Below, in pieces: positions 50,019 to 62,605 of a stretch of DNA of 64,000 bases; position 1 is the first letter of the stretch, and the number at the start of each line of letters is the position of its first letter. Source of the DNA: Tragulus kanchil (lineage: Eukaryota > Chordata > Mammalia > Artiodactyla > Tragulidae); assembly GCA_022376925.1 (NCBI GenBank), contig JAIOJX010000025.1, positions 93,957,608 to 94,021,607 of the forward strand, in the 5' to 3' direction. Position numbers and translations under genes: made by a program. A model generated the notes under the pieces. It saw only the letters and a program-made list of their open reading frames with translations, ran no database searches and was not told the DNA's origin.

Positions 50019-50871
50019 GTGAGTAGCTAACAAGTGAGATTTTGATTATGATAGGACTGTTCCTACATTCTTGAGTGTCCATGTGAAGAATTATTAGTTT
50101 ATCAGTAAGGGTGATGAGAGTAAGTGATGGGATTGTGATTGATGAGAAAGGCAAATACTTAGACATGAAAATTCCTTGAGAAATCATAAGAACGTCATTC
50201 TTTTGGGCTTTTTTTTTTCAATTCTTTTATTTCACTTGTGAAGATAAACTTTAATAGCATGGAGATTTCTCCTTAGATTTTCTAGAAAATAAGACAAAGC
50301 CAAAGTGAAAGCTATGGTTTGATTGTCCATGAATTCAAGCATTTTTAAAGTGATTGAGACAAATAAGTGAATCTTTGTGGATTTGTCATGGAGATGACTT
50401 CATTGATTTTCACTTTAATGTAAAATGAGTTCAAGTTATTAAATTCAATTCATTTCCTGAGTTTTGTGTCTTCAGTAAACAACAGAGAAAATAGTATCTG
50501 ACTCCCTTCTGTTGTCTGTATCTGAAAGTTTCAGCAACTTCCCTGGCATCCCTGTTGTCCTTAGTGGCATTGCCTTGCTGACCCAAGTATTTGGTTTCCT
50601 TTGCTCCCAATGCTGGCTTCCATTCAGTGTGCTGAGCTTCATTTTTCATTCATGCATGTGTATAGAATCTACTACTTCCAAATGCTACCAACTGCATCTT
50701 CAGTCTTATGATCAGCTTTCTTTTGGCAAGAATTAAAGCTTTTCCCAACCTATTCTTGGATTCTGACTCTTGATACATTAATTATACATAGAACTCCTCC
50801 TTAACGCAGGGATTCCTAATCTTTTCAGGGGCACTAATCTAACTCACTGATGAGTTTGTTCAGTGTGTGTG

Positions 50872-50937
50872 TATATATGTATATTTTGTATGTATATATA
50901 CATATATATACATATACATACAAAATATACATATATA
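50872..50937. repeat. AT-rich perfect inverted repeat (26-bp arms)
   Basis: Arms 50872-50897 and 50912-50937 are exact reverse complements around a 14-base spacer, within a GT/AT-rich microsatellite. The stretch could form a hairpin or cruciform. It follows a (GT)n run at 50862-50871. Confidence 0.85.
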
Positions 50938-51963
50938 TTGAGTCCTATTATGTGCAGGTAATGTGCCAGGAGCTGGGATTTAATAGCAGCTGCAGTTCTT
51001 GCCGCCATAAAGTTTTCCAGTCTAGCAAATTAAGAATTTGAAAGATGTGGACCCCCTTCTTATAAAAATGCACACTCGTGTTGAATTTGGTATAAAATTG
51101 CTGGAAATGAATGGCCACCTGACGCCACCTGCCCCCAATGCCCTAGACTCCCCATATTTCCTCTGTGTCATCTGCCATGGGCACTCCTTCATTAACCCAG
51201 CCAGACAACAGGAGGGGAGGCTTCTTCCTCCTGACTTCCTAGCTTCTGAACCACTGCTTTCATCTTTTATTTCCCCTCCTTTATGCTTCCTTCCTTGGGC
51301 CTAGGCAAAAAACAGACCTTCTTTCTAGTCACTGCTTTTCACAGGACAGTGTCCCCATGATAGTGTTTTAGTTTCCTTCTATTTCATCTTTTTTCTGCCC
51401 CTTTCATCTGCTCACAGCAAGCACCTACTCATCATGCTGTTGAACAATATTTTAAAGAAACTGGATTTGGCAGCCTCCTGGAGAGGTCTTCTCAGTTCTT
51501 CCCTTTTTTGCCTCTAATCTTTAGGAGATAAAAGGGTAGAGAGCAGCCTTTGTGGATGAACTCTGATGTTAACTCATAAATTCTAAGTGGCACCCAAACA
51601 GATGCGTGCTGACCTCCATCTGTCTTGGTGCTTTTGTAGACAGCTCTCATGGCAGGTGCATCACGGGGAAAGAATCTCAAATCTTTCTTCCATAGGCCAG
51701 GAACAATTCTTACATGTGTTGCCCGTGTGCATTTACCAATCAGCACCATGTGTATAGAATCTACTACTTCCAAATGCTACCAACTGCATCTTCAGTCTTA
51801 TGATCAGCTTTCTTTTGGCAAGAATTAAAGCTTTTCCCAACCTATTCTTGGATTCTGACTCTTGATACATTAATTATACATAGAACTCCTCCTTAACGCA
51901 GGGATTCCTAATCTTTTCAGGGGCACTAATCTAACTCACTGATGAGTTTGTTCAGTGTGTGTG

Positions 51964-52029
51964 TATATATGTATATTTTGTATGTATATATACATATATA
52001 TACATATACATACAAAATATACATATATA
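51964..52029. repeat. AT-rich inverted repeat, duplicate copy
   Basis: Identical copy of 50872-50937 shifted by 1092 bases. A hypervariable AT repeat kept identical in both copies argues that the duplication is not old. Confidence 0.85.
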
Positions 52030-52497
52030 TTGAGTCCTATTATGTGCAGGTAATGTGCCAGGAGCTGGGATTTAATAGCAGCTGCAGTTCTTGCCGCCAT
52101 AAAGTTTTCCAGTCTAGCAAATTAAGAATTTGAAAGATGTGGACCCCCTTCTTATAAAAATGCACACTCGTGTTGAATTTGGTATAAAATTGCTGGAAAT
52201 GAATGGCCACCTGACGCCACCTGCCCCCAATGCCCTAGACTCCCCATATTTCCTCTGTGTCATCTGCCATGGGCACTCCTTCATTAACCCAGCCAGACAA
52301 CAGGAGGGGAGGCTTCTTCCTCCTGACTTCCTAGCTTCTGAACCACTGCTTTCATCTTTTATTTCCCCCTCCTTTATGCTTCCTTCCTTGGGCCTAGGCA
52401 AAAAGCAGACCTTCTTTCTAGTCACTGCTTTTCACAGGACAGTGTCCCCATGATAGTGTTTTAGTTTCCTTCTATTTCATCTTTTTTCTGCCCCTTT

Positions 52498-54933
52498 CAT
52501 CTGCTCACAGCAAGCACCTACTCATCATGCTGTTGAACAATATTTTAAAGAAACTGGATTTGGCAGCCTCCTGGAGAGGTCTTCTCAGTTCTTCCCTTTT
52601 TTGCCTCTAATCTTTAGGAGATAAAAGGGTAGAGAGCAGCCTTTGTGGATGAACTCTGATGTTAACTCATAAATTCTAAGTGGCACCCAAACAGATGCGT
52701 GCTGACCTCCATCTGTCTTGGTGCTTTTGTAGACAGCTCTCATGGCAGGTGCATCACGGGGAAAGAATCTCAAATCTTTCTTCCATAGGCCAGGAACAAT
52801 TCTTACATGTGTTGCCCGTGTGCATTTACCAATCAGCACCTAGCCCACGGTTGGCATTCCTGAAGCACTCACTATTAATAATCATTGTCATCATGGTCAT
52901 CTCAGCTAGTAGATAAAATTAGGCAGTGAGTTAAAATCCAGACTACACTCTCCATGTCCTCTTTCTTTCACAACCACACCAAAGGAGGGAAAAAAGTCAT
53001 CCATCCACAAGATCAGGATTCTGTTTCTACTTGTGACAGCATGTGTTTGCCCTCACAGAAAGAAAAGATATTTTATTATTGATGAAGGATCATGAAAAGA
53101 TCTGACTTCCATTTTTAAAATTCTTTCCCTAGCTTATAGTCTATTATAATTTCCTACACTATAAATACATAGAACTTTCTAGAACTTATACGACTCAAAT
53201 AGTTCATCTGATTTTCTGATAATACTACACTAATTTCTAAATTTCAAAGATGAAAAGTAAGTCTAAAGACTGGTTACCCCTCCTAGAATTCTGTTTAGCT
53301 GGGTTTTTTTTTTCCAAGTCTCCTATTTTATCAGATTTACATGCCCACTATGAATGGATATGATAATGTGCCCAGTTTCATTTTCCATTAAGTCAGATTT
53401 TGTCGTTATTCAGTTTGTTCAATTCAGTCGCTCAGTCATGTCCAACTCTTTGTGACCCCATGGACTACATACAGCACACCAGACTTCCCTGTCCTTCACT
53501 GTCTCCGGAACTTGCTCAAACTCGTGTCCATTGACTCAGTGATGCCATTCAACCATCTTATCCTCTGTCATCCCCTTCTGCCTTCTATTTTCCCCAGCAT
53601 CATGGTCTTTTCCGATGAGTCATCTAATCGCATCAAGTGGCCAAAGTTTTGGAGCTTCAGCTTCAATCCTTCCACTAAATATTCAGGATTGATTTCCTTT
53701 AAGATAGACTGATTTCATCTGCTCACAGCAAGCACCTACTCATCATGCTGTTGAACAATATTTTAAAGAAACTGGATTTGGCAGCCTCCTGGAGAGGTCT
53801 TCTCAGTTCTTCCCTTTTTTGCCTCTAATCTTTAGGAGATAAAAGGGTAGAGAGCAGCCTTTGTGGATGAACTCTGATGTTAACTCATAAATTCTAAGTG
53901 GCACCCAAACAGATGCGTGCTGACCTCCATCTGTCTTGGTGCTTTTGTAGACAGCTCTCATGGCAGGTGCATCACGGGGAAAGAATCTCAAATCTTTCTT
54001 CCATAGGCCAGGAACAATTCTTACATGTGTTGCCCGTGTGCATTTACCAATCAGCACCTAGCCCACGGTTGGCATTCCTGAAGCACTCACTATTAATAAT
54101 CATTGTCATCATGGTCATCTCAGCTAGTAGATAAAATTAGGCAGTGAGTTAAAATCCAGACTACACTCTCCATGTCCTCTTTCTTTCACAACCACACCAA
54201 AGGAGGGAAAAAAGTCATCCATCCACAAGATCAGGATTCTGTTTCTACTTGTGACAGCATGTGTTTGCCCTCACAGAAAGAAAAGATATTTTATTATTGA
54301 TGAAGGATCATGAAAAGATCTGACTTCCATTTTTAAAATTCTTTCCCTAGCTTATAGTCTATTATAATTTCCTACACTATAAATACATAGAACTTTCTAG
54401 AACTTATACGACTCAAATAGTTCATCTGATTTTCTGATAATACTACACTAATTTCTAAATTTCAAAGATGAAAAGTAAGTCTAAAGACTGGTTACCCCTC
54501 CTAGAATTCTGTTTAGCTGGGTTTTTTTTTTCCAAGTCTCCTATTTTATCAGATTTACATGCCCACTATGAATGGATATGATAATGTGCCCAGTTTCATT
54601 TTCCATTAAGTCAGATTTTGTCGTTATTCAGTTTGTTCAATTCAGTCGCTCAGTCATGTCCAACTCTTTGTGACCCCATGGACTACATACAGCACACCAG
54701 ACTTCCCTGTCCTTCACTGTCTCCCGGAACTTGCTCAAACTCGTGTCCATTGACTCAGTGATGCCATTCAACCATCTTATCCTCTGTCATCCCCTTCTGC
54801 CTTCTATTTTCCCCAGCATCATGGTCTTTTCCGATGAGTCATCTAATCGCATCAAGTGGCCAAAGTTTTGGAGCTTCAGCTTCAACATCAATCCTTCCAC
54901 TAAATATTCAGGATTGATTTCCTTTAAGATAGA
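52498..54933. repeat. Tandem duplication 18 (offset 1218)
   Basis: Bases 52498-53715 repeat at 53716-54933. Copy 1 is missing bases near its right end (ctccgg for ctcccgg, and cttcaatcc for cttcaacatcaatcc). An antisense BovB piece is copied. Confidence 0.95.
53418..53715 (-). mobile_element. BovB/Bov-A 3' end, truncated duplicate
   Basis: Copy of the first 300 bases of the element at 54636, cut at the junction of tandem duplication 18. Confidence 0.82.
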
Positions 54934-55108
54934 CTGATTTGATCTTGCAGTCCAAGAGATTCTCAAGAGTCTTTTGCAACATCACAGTTTGAAGGCATCA
55001 ATTATTCGATTAGCCTTAGCCTTCTTTATGTTCTAACTCTCACATCCATACATGACTCCTGGAAAAACCATAGCTTTGACTATATGGACCTGTGTCATCA
55101 TCAGTATT
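54636..55108 (-). mobile_element. BovB LINE 3' portion, antisense
   Basis: Runs from ttcaattcagtcgctcag through gacccatggactac-like and cttccactaaatattcagg strings to tatggacctgtgtcatc, where similarity stops. 5'-truncated. Confidence 0.85.
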
Positions 55109-55577
55109 TCCCTTTTAATTTTTCCTTGGAAATCCTCCGATTCATGTAAGATGACACAACAAATGACAGCTGTTGGAGAAAGGCAATTTGTTTTTCTAGT
55201 TTGCCGAGCTTTTCATTAGAATGAGGAATGTTAACCTTCAGCCTCAGAAATGCTCCTCAGAGGGATACAGAGGCAAGAAGGGCTGGCTGTCTTAGAGTCA
55301 ACTGCTCAAAGGCAAATGGCAGGCACAACTGTGACTTTATTTCTTAAGTAATAATTTTGAAGCCTCGAGGGTGTTTTAGTTTAAAGACAGATGTTGAAAA
55401 ATAAACATAGGTAAATAAACTTCATTGCATCTCTCTTTAATTTCATGTAACTTAAGATGCACATAATCTTATCCAAAAGGAGACTCTGCTGGGGTCTTGG
55501 ATGGTCAGTGATGAGAGTTATCCATTTCTGTTTCATCTGCATGTCTTAGAGTGGTTTGTATTAAAAAAAGTTTAGGG

Positions 55578-55906
55578 GGCTTCCCTGGTGGTCCAGTGGG
55601 TAAGGACACCGCCTTGCAGTGCAGGGGGCGCCGGTTCAATCCCTGGCCTGGGAGGATCCCACGTGCCACAAAGCGGCTGGACCGATGTGTCCAACTGCCG
55701 AGCCAGAGCTCTGGAGCGCATGCGCGCAGAGCTGGTGCTCTGCAACAACAGAGACCACCGTGATGGGAGGCCCACACAGGCCAAAGAACAAGGATGGATG
55801 AAATAGACAAATGAAAGACCAACAGAAGTGGCCCGCCTGCTCCCCTCCCTCCCTACCCCACCCACGCCAAAATAAATAAATAAATAAATCTTAAAAAAAA
55901 AAAAAA
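55578..55906 (+). mobile_element. CHR-type SINE, nearly complete
   Basis: Head gggcttccctggtggtcc, tRNA-like box ggttcaatccctggcctgg, long body, then (aaat)n and poly-A. An imperfect target duplication (aaaaaaagtttaggg and aaaaaaatttaggg) flanks it. Short ORFs on both strands here are SINE sequence. Confidence 0.85.
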
Positions 55907-56804
55907 TTTAGGGACACATGGGCAACAGGGAAAAAAAAGTTAGAGTGCTTCAAAATGCCAAAAATTAAAGTATGATTTCTTCAGCTGAGTTTTGGAAAGG
56001 CTGATGTTTTTATGAAATACCCTGTTTGGACTGGACAAAATAGGCTGACACGTGCAAGAGCTTAAGTCCCCTGTTCCCTGAGCATATGGAGATCAAAGAC
56101 TTGGTTCTCTTGTTTGTTTTTAAACTCGTTTGTCAACTGGATGTATCCAGGAGAGAGGTCATCCTTAAAAATAACAATTTCTAGATTCTGAAAGATAACC
56201 CTGAAAGTACAGGCTTTCAGAGTTCTGTTTGTAGTGGATTGTATACTTTGTTTCAACTTGATTCCTTCTGATAAGCTGTTTTGTATTGTTGAAAATACTG
56301 TTGAAGTATTTCATGTCTCCATATTAAATCCAGAATAGTAAAATGATAACTTCCTATTTCATCCTTTTGTCAGAAAAGCAAAACATGTAAAAGTTATTAA
56401 TTATATGGAAGGGTATGACATTATCTGGGAGAGGTCATTACAGTCAGAAGTTGAAGGTTCATGAAGTGTTAAATTCTTTCAAGATATTTTTACATTCTTT
56501 ATGCTTTCTAAGCCTATTGCTTAGAAGAGCTTAGAAGCATACCTTTGATAACAAACAGGACATTCATAATAAACAAAAGACTATTTCCCTTTTTCTTACC
56601 CTGCTTCAAAAAAAAAGGAAGAGAGAAGAGAAGATAAGACGTTCTAATCAAGCATGAGAATTAATATTAATTATCACAGAAGCTTAAGTGAAGACTTATA
56701 TCCGCATTGAGAAGGTTTGAGATAAATTCTGAAATCCCCATCAACAAGTGTTTCTGTGGATGACTCTCTTATTTCAGCTTCACTGTATTTCATGGGAGCT
56801 CTTA

Positions 56805-56936
56805 GCATTGGGGAGAAGAGAATGACAACCCGCTCCAGTATCCTTGTCTGGAAAATTTCACAGGCAGAGGAGCCTAGTGGGCCACAGTCCATGGGGTTGC
56901 AAAGAGTCAGACGTGACTTAGCAAGTGAGCACAAGT
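56805..56936 (+). mobile_element. Bov-A fragment
   Basis: Contains gagaatgacaacccgctcc, aggagcctagtgggcc and gagtcagacgtgactt, the Bov-A body without the tRNA head. Confidence 0.8.
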
Positions 56937-57341
56937 ACTGGTTTTGAAATTATAACCAGAAAGATTTGAAAAGCTGTTTGTTTAGATTCACTTCCAGTTC
57001 CATCCAGTCTTGAAAGACTACTGAAGCTTCATAATTCACATGAATTTGGGGAATTTGTTATGCTCATTTTCCTTTCTTGTCAGGCCAAACAGTAAATGTT
57101 TATGCTTCCATGCAGCTCTTCTGTTAACTCTGTGTTTTCCTTCCTGTGCACACGGCCTTGTGCAGGGCACTGATACTGTCCTGCCTGGCTCTGGTGAGCT
57201 CTCCTGCCACTTCTTATCCAAATCCTGTGCAGGTAGGGAGAACGAGTGAAACAAATGTTCACCAGTGATTTGAGGCCAGGCCAGAAGATGAGATAGTTAG
57301 AAGTGGACATGAATTTGAACAAACTCCAAGAGATAGTGAAG

Positions 57342-57418
57342 GACGGGGAAGCCCAGTGTGCTGCATTCCATGGGGTTGCAAAGAGTTAGACACAACCGAG
57401 TGACTGAACAACAACAAG
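57342..57418 (+). mobile_element. Bov-A 3' fragment
   Basis: Short piece with ccatggggttgcaaagag, then ttagacacaaccgagtg and an AAC-rich end. Confidence 0.75.
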
Positions 57419-57799
57419 AAGGGGCAGAATCTATCAAGTCCAGCCAAGCCCAGCCAGACAGGACAAATCTCAACAGGAATCAGGTGGATAGACTAGTAGT
57501 TAATGGTCCCTTGACCTGACCATGGAATGTAGACTGTGGCCCCAGGCTAGGTGAGTTCTTTCTTGTTTGCTCCCTAGCATACTGTGTTTTTCTTTTATAA
57601 TAAGCATGTGATTTGGCACTTATGTGATCAGTGAATCCCTCCCACACTAAAACCCCCACCTTGTTAATTCCTGTCATTCCAGTGTCTAGCACATAGTATA
57701 TGTTCAGTGAACACTTCTAAATGAATGAATGAAAAAGGGAGGTAGTGTATGAGTGGAATTAGTGTTTTTTTTCTGTGGTTATGACAAGCTAGCTGTTTT

Positions 57800-57985
57800 T
57801 ATGCTGCATTTTTTCCCCTTAATCCTCACAACATTTTGAAGTTATGGTTCCATATTAGAGAAAAAGAGTCTCAAGTATAAAAAAATTTACTCATTGAAAT
57901 CTTGCAACTGGTTACCTACATTTGAACTCAGATCTCCAACTCTAAAACCCATATTTGCCATGCCATATTGTCTCTCCTAAGAGCC
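57800..57985 (-). mobile_element. MIR, antisense
   Basis: Worn reversed MIR: taatcctcacaacattttg, then tggttacctacatttgaac, actcagatctccaactc and gccatattgtctc. The right part repeats from 59073. Confidence 0.6.
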
Positions 57986-60174
57986 AGTCACTCATTTTAT
58001 TTCATTACATGAATATTTAGCATGTTTTCATGTGGTGTCACATTTTTGACAAGAGTTTGGTATGTGACATCACAGCACAAGGACCTCTGAGTTGAAAATT
58101 GTGAAATGCATATATTTACCCTGATGTAACTGAAGATACAGTTTGTGTAAACAACAAAAGTTGAAACCCAAAAATGTTTTTGGTATTTAAGACTCCTTGA
58201 TATTTACACATTAATGATTCACTATCAGAGAAACAGACAAGCACGTAGACAGGCACGATGCTTGATGATAAGCACTGCTCAAGGGGGGAAACAACCTGGC
58301 AAGGTGCCTCACCAGACTAGGCTGACAGGTTTTCGAAGCAAGAGGAGGTTGGGGTTCGTGTGTTGCTACAAAGCAGTATCCTTACTCTATATGCATATAT
58401 ACCCCAGGGTCCACACCAACAGTTCCCTCTGCAACCACTGACACGGTGACTGTGTCAGGTTCAGAGATCAACAGGGTGAGAAACTGGGGATCAAGTCTCC
58501 AGATGCAGCAGCAGGCAAGTGAAAGAGCAGCCTGGGGAACTGGGCAGAGCATAGCAGCACAGGGCCGTGCGTGTGGATGTGTGGTGACTGAGCCCTACCA
58601 AGTGTGTCCATGGCGGTGTGAGCTCATGTGGGTTTATGAAGGACACCTCTTTCCCTTGCTGTGCAGAAAATCAGCCAGGGCGTCCAGAAGCTCATGTCTA
58701 TTAAGCTCACATATGTATAGATCCACAGTGTGAATGATGCCCTGTTATTTATGGCACAGTGCACATTCTTGACTCCAGACACAGTGACTACTTTGTTGTA
58801 CCTCAACATATACAAGAGGACCATGCCTCAGGGCCTTTGCATTTGCTTTTCTTCTTCCTGGAATGTTCTTCCCTCAGAAGAGCTTCTCCTTTGTGTGTCT
58901 GTTCACATGTCATCTTATTGGAAAGGCCTTCCTTAGCTACCCCATATGAAATATCAGGCCATGGCCTCTACTTCCAGCATCCTCCTTACCCTGTTTTATT
59001 TTTCTCCATAGTCTACATCACTGCCTGCCTTCTAGCCTCTACAAACCCAAGTATTTTGTCGCAATGCCATTGACTCAGATCTCCAACTCTAAAACCCATA
59101 TTTGCCATGCCATATTGTCTCTCTAAGAGCCAGTCACTCATTTTATTTCATTACATGAATATTTAGCATGTTTTCATGTGGTGTCACATTTTTGACAAGA
59201 GTTTGGTATGTGACATCACAGCACAAGGACCTCTGAGTTGAAAATTGTGAAATGCATATATTTACCCTGATGTAACTGAAGATACAGTTTGTGTAAACAA
59301 CAAAAGTTGAAACCCAAAAATGTTTTTGGTATTTAAGACTCCTTGATATTTACACATTAATGATTCACTATCAGAGAAACAGACAAGCACGTAGACAGGC
59401 ACGATGCTTGATGATAAGCACTGCTCAAGGGGGGAAACAACCTGGCAAGGTGCCTCACCAGACTAGGCTGACAGGTTTTCGAAGCAAGAGGAGGTTGGGG
59501 TTCGTGTGTTGCTACAAAGCAGTATCCTTACTCTATATGCATATATACCCCAGGGTCCACACCAACAGTTCCCTCTGCAACCACTGACACGGTGACTGTG
59601 TCAGGTTCAGAGATCAACAGGGTGAGAAACTGGGGATCAAGTCTCCAGATGCAGCAGCAGGCAAGTGAAAGAGCAGCCTGGGGAACTGGGCAGAGCATAG
59701 CAGCACAGGGCCGTGCGTGTGGATGTGTGGTGACTGAGCCCTACCAAGTGTGTCCATGGCGGTGTGAGCTCATGTGGGTTTATGAAGGACACCTCTTTCC
59801 CTTGCTGTGCAGAAAATCAGCCAGGGCGTCCAGAAGCTCATGTCTATTAAGCTCACATATGTATAGATCCACAGTGTGAATGATGCCCTGTTATTTATGG
59901 CACAGTGCACATTCTTGACTCCAGACACAGTGACTACTTTGTTGTACCTCAACATATACAAGAGGACCATGCCTCAGGGCCTTTGCATTTGCTTTTCTTC
60001 TTCCTGGAATGTTCTTCCCTCAGAAGAGCTTCTCCTTTGTGTGTCTGTTCACATGTCATCTTATTGGAAAGGCCTTCCTTAGCTACCCCATATGAAATAT
60101 CAGGCCATGGCCTCTACTTCCAGCATCCTCCTTACCCTGTTTTATTTTTCTCCATAGTCTACATCACTGCCTGA
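57926..60174. repeat. Tandem duplication 19 (offset 1146-1147)
   Basis: Bases 57926-59028 repeat at 59073-60174. About 45 unmatched bases lie between the units. An L2 fragment is cut by the junction. Confidence 0.95.
58800..59028 (+). mobile_element. L2 fragment, interrupted by the duplication junction
   Basis: Contains tcagggcctttgcatttgc, cctggaatgttcttccc, aaggccttccttagctacc and tttctccatagtctacatc, typical of an L2 3' region. It breaks off at the junction near 59028. Confidence 0.7.
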
Positions 60175-60325
60175 CTTTCTTTCCTTACTAATTATTCCCT
60201 TCTGTAAGATTCATTAAAGCAGAGATTTATTGGGGCCACTAAGTTTCTCCCGTGTCTAAAAAAACTGGCTAGCACGTGGTAAACCCTCACAAATTATTTT
60301 TTAGATGAGTGAGTAAATAATTTTT
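59946..60325 (+). mobile_element. L2 3' end
   Basis: Same L2 sequence continuing past the point where the previous copy breaks, to the tail (gctagcacgtggtaaaccc, then gatgagtgagtaaataa). Confidence 0.72.
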
Positions 60326-60712
60326 TCTTTGTATTTCTAGCACCTGATGTATAATAGGCAGCCCTATTACATGTATATAATATGCAACATATACTATTAG
60401 AATTAGATGGTGGTGGTGGTAGTGGTTTATTTGAAATTGATGTTAATTCATATGTGGCAGTCATAAAAAGTACGTGTTTTGAATAAGCTTGTGTGTATGT
60501 GGAATTTGGGGATTTTCTATGTGCCCGACTCTTAAGCACCCTGAGGGGGCACCGGGAGCTCGGGGGGCAAAGCCAGTAACTGCTGTGATCAGGGGACACA
60601 GGCTGCTGTGAGCCTGGCTCTAGACCTGCCTACTGGTGTTCTCAGAAGCCTGCATTCCCATGCCTGAGAAATCAGCTTGGAAGACACACATTTCTCCGTT
60701 ACCAGACTGACT

Positions 60713-60845
60713 TTTGTTTTGTTTTAGTATTTGTTTGTTTGGCTGTGGCTTGTGGGATCTAGTTCCCTGACCAGAAATCAAAGCCAAGCCCCCTGCAGTG
60801 GAAGTACCCGTGTCCTAGCCACTGGGCCACCAAGGAAGTCCCTAG
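60713..60845 (-). mobile_element. tRNA-derived SINE fragment, antisense
   Basis: tttggctgtggcttgtggg, tctagttccctgaccag and actgggccaccaaggaagtcc are the reverse of a tRNA-like SINE head. Confidence 0.75.
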
Positions 60846-61037
60846 TCTGTTTTTAAATCTGTCATGTGGGTTTATGAAGGACACCTCTTTCCCTTGCTGT
60901 GCAGAAAATCAGCCAGGGCGTCCAGAAGCTCATGTCTATTAAGCTCACATATGTATAGATCCACAGTGTGAATGATGCCCTGTTATTTATGGCACAGTGC
61001 ACATTCTTGACTCCAGACACAGTGACTACTTTGTTGT

Positions 61038-61417
61038 ACCTCAACATATACAAGAGGACCATGCCTCAGGGCCTTTGCATTTGCTTTTCTTCTTCCTGGA
61101 ATGTTCTTCCCTCAGAAGAGCTTCTCCTTTGTGTGTCTGTTCACATGTCATCTTATTGGAAAGGCCTTCCTTAGCTACCCCATATGAAATATCAGGCCAT
61201 GGCCTCTACTTCCAGCATCCTCCTTACCCTGTTTTATTTTTCTCCATAGTCTACATCACTGCCTGACTTTCTTTCCTTACTAATTATTCCCTTCTGTAAG
61301 ATTCATTAAAGCAGAGATTTATTGGGGCCACTAAGTTTCTCCCGTGTCTAAAAAAACTGGCTAGCACGTGGTAAACCCTCACAAATTATTTTTTAGATGA
61401 GTGAGTAAATAATTTTT
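61038..61417 (+). mobile_element. L2 3' end, duplicate copy
   Basis: Copy of 59946-60325 shifted by 1092 bases in tandem duplication 20. Confidence 0.72.
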
Positions 61418-61804
61418 TCTTTGTATTTCTAGCACCTGATGTATAATAGGCAGCCCTATTACATGTATATAATATGCAACATATACTATTAGAATTAGAT
61501 GGTGGTGGTGGTAGTGGTTTATTTGAAATTGATGTTAATTCATATGTGGCAGTCATAAAAAGTACGTGTTTTGAATAAGCTTGTGTGTATGTGGAATTTG
61601 GGGATTTTCTATGTGCCCGACTCTTAAGCACCCTGAGGGGGCACCGGGAGCTCGGGGGGCAAAGCCAGTAACTGCTGTGATCAGGGGACACAGGCTGCTG
61701 TGAGCCTGGCTCTAGACCTGCCTACTGGTGTTCTCAGAAGCCTGCATTCCCATGCCTGAGAAATCAGCTTGGAAGACACACATTTCTCCGTTACCAGACT
61801 GACT

Positions 61805-61938
61805 TTTGTTTTGTTTTAGTATTTGTTTGTTTGGCTGTGGCTTGTGGGATCTAGTTCCCTGACCAGAAATCAAAGCCAAGCCCCCTGCAGTGGAAGTACC
61901 CGTGTCCTAGCCACTGGGCCACCAAGGAAGTCCCCTAG
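61805..61938 (-). mobile_element. tRNA-derived SINE fragment, duplicate copy
   Basis: Copy of 60713-60845. Here the end reads gtcccctag where the first copy reads gtccctag. Confidence 0.75.
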
Positions 61939-62424
61939 TCTGTTTTTTAAATCTGTCTATGGCTTTCTATTATCTACCACAGGGTAAAATCCAACCTTCA
62001 CCCAGCGTGCAAGGCCTCTTTAAGCCCAGCCCCTGCTTATCCAGAACATGAGGCATCCATGCTGAAGGCTGGCCCCTGAGCCTCTTCTCTCCTGTGCTCA
62101 GCAGCCCCCGTCCGGCACACCTCTGCACCCACCCCCTCCTCCTCCTCTCTGTATGAGGTGCCCTCCTCCGGATCCCTCTGACCCACATGGCCTAAAACCA
62201 CATTTGCTGTTGTTGATCAATGACAGAAGCACGAGTGGCCCTTTTCTCTAATATTTTTTTTGTAATACATCTGAGACCCTGCCCCGCCCTCTGCAGGTTT
62301 CACCTTGCACTGCAGTTGTATAAGCCTCCTCTGACTCCTCTCTCCAGCTTTTTGAGACCTAGCAACATTGTGCTCATCTTCCTTTAAGGCCTAATAAGAG
62401 GGGTTGCTTCTGTCTGTGTGTCTC

Positions 62425-62605
62425 TGCTCCAGGCACCGTGCTAAAGGCCTTTTAAACCTTCTCTCAGATCTTCAAAGGAACCGTGCAAGATGGGTGTTAT
62501 TAATGCTGTTTTATAGATTAGGAAATGGAGGCTCAAAGAAGTCAAACGGCTCAGGCAGGGCACAGAGCTACTAAATGTCAGTCACTTCAATCCCAGACTT
62601 GCCTG
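62425..62605 (-). mobile_element. MIR, antisense
   Basis: Contains ccaggcaccgtgctaaagg, ctgttttatagattaggaaa, tggaggctcaaagaagtc and agagctactaaatgtcag, in reversed MIR order. Most of it recurs at 63584-63731. Confidence 0.72.

Larger units (their letters stand above)
50656..52839. repeat. Tandem duplication 17 (offset 1092)
   Basis: Bases 50656-51747 repeat at 51748-52839 and include the AT-rich inverted repeat. Differences include cccctcc against ccccctcc and aaaaaacag against aaaaagcag. Confidence 0.95.
59771..61956. repeat. Tandem duplication 20 (offset 1092)
   Basis: Bases 59771-60862 repeat at 60863-61956, so part of the L2 fragment is present three times. Copy 1 shortens two homopolymers at its right end: gtccctag for gtcccctag, and a shorter T run. 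Confidence 0.95.

Noticed and set aside
55505..55865. Cluster of overlapping ORFs on both strands
   Set aside because: All lie within the GC-richer CHR-type SINE at 55578-55906. GC-rich SINEs commonly give spurious open frames.
60294..60599. 101-codon reverse-strand ORF duplicated at 61386-61691
   Set aside because: It overlaps the L2 tail and shows no family signature. Its repetition comes from tandem duplication 20.
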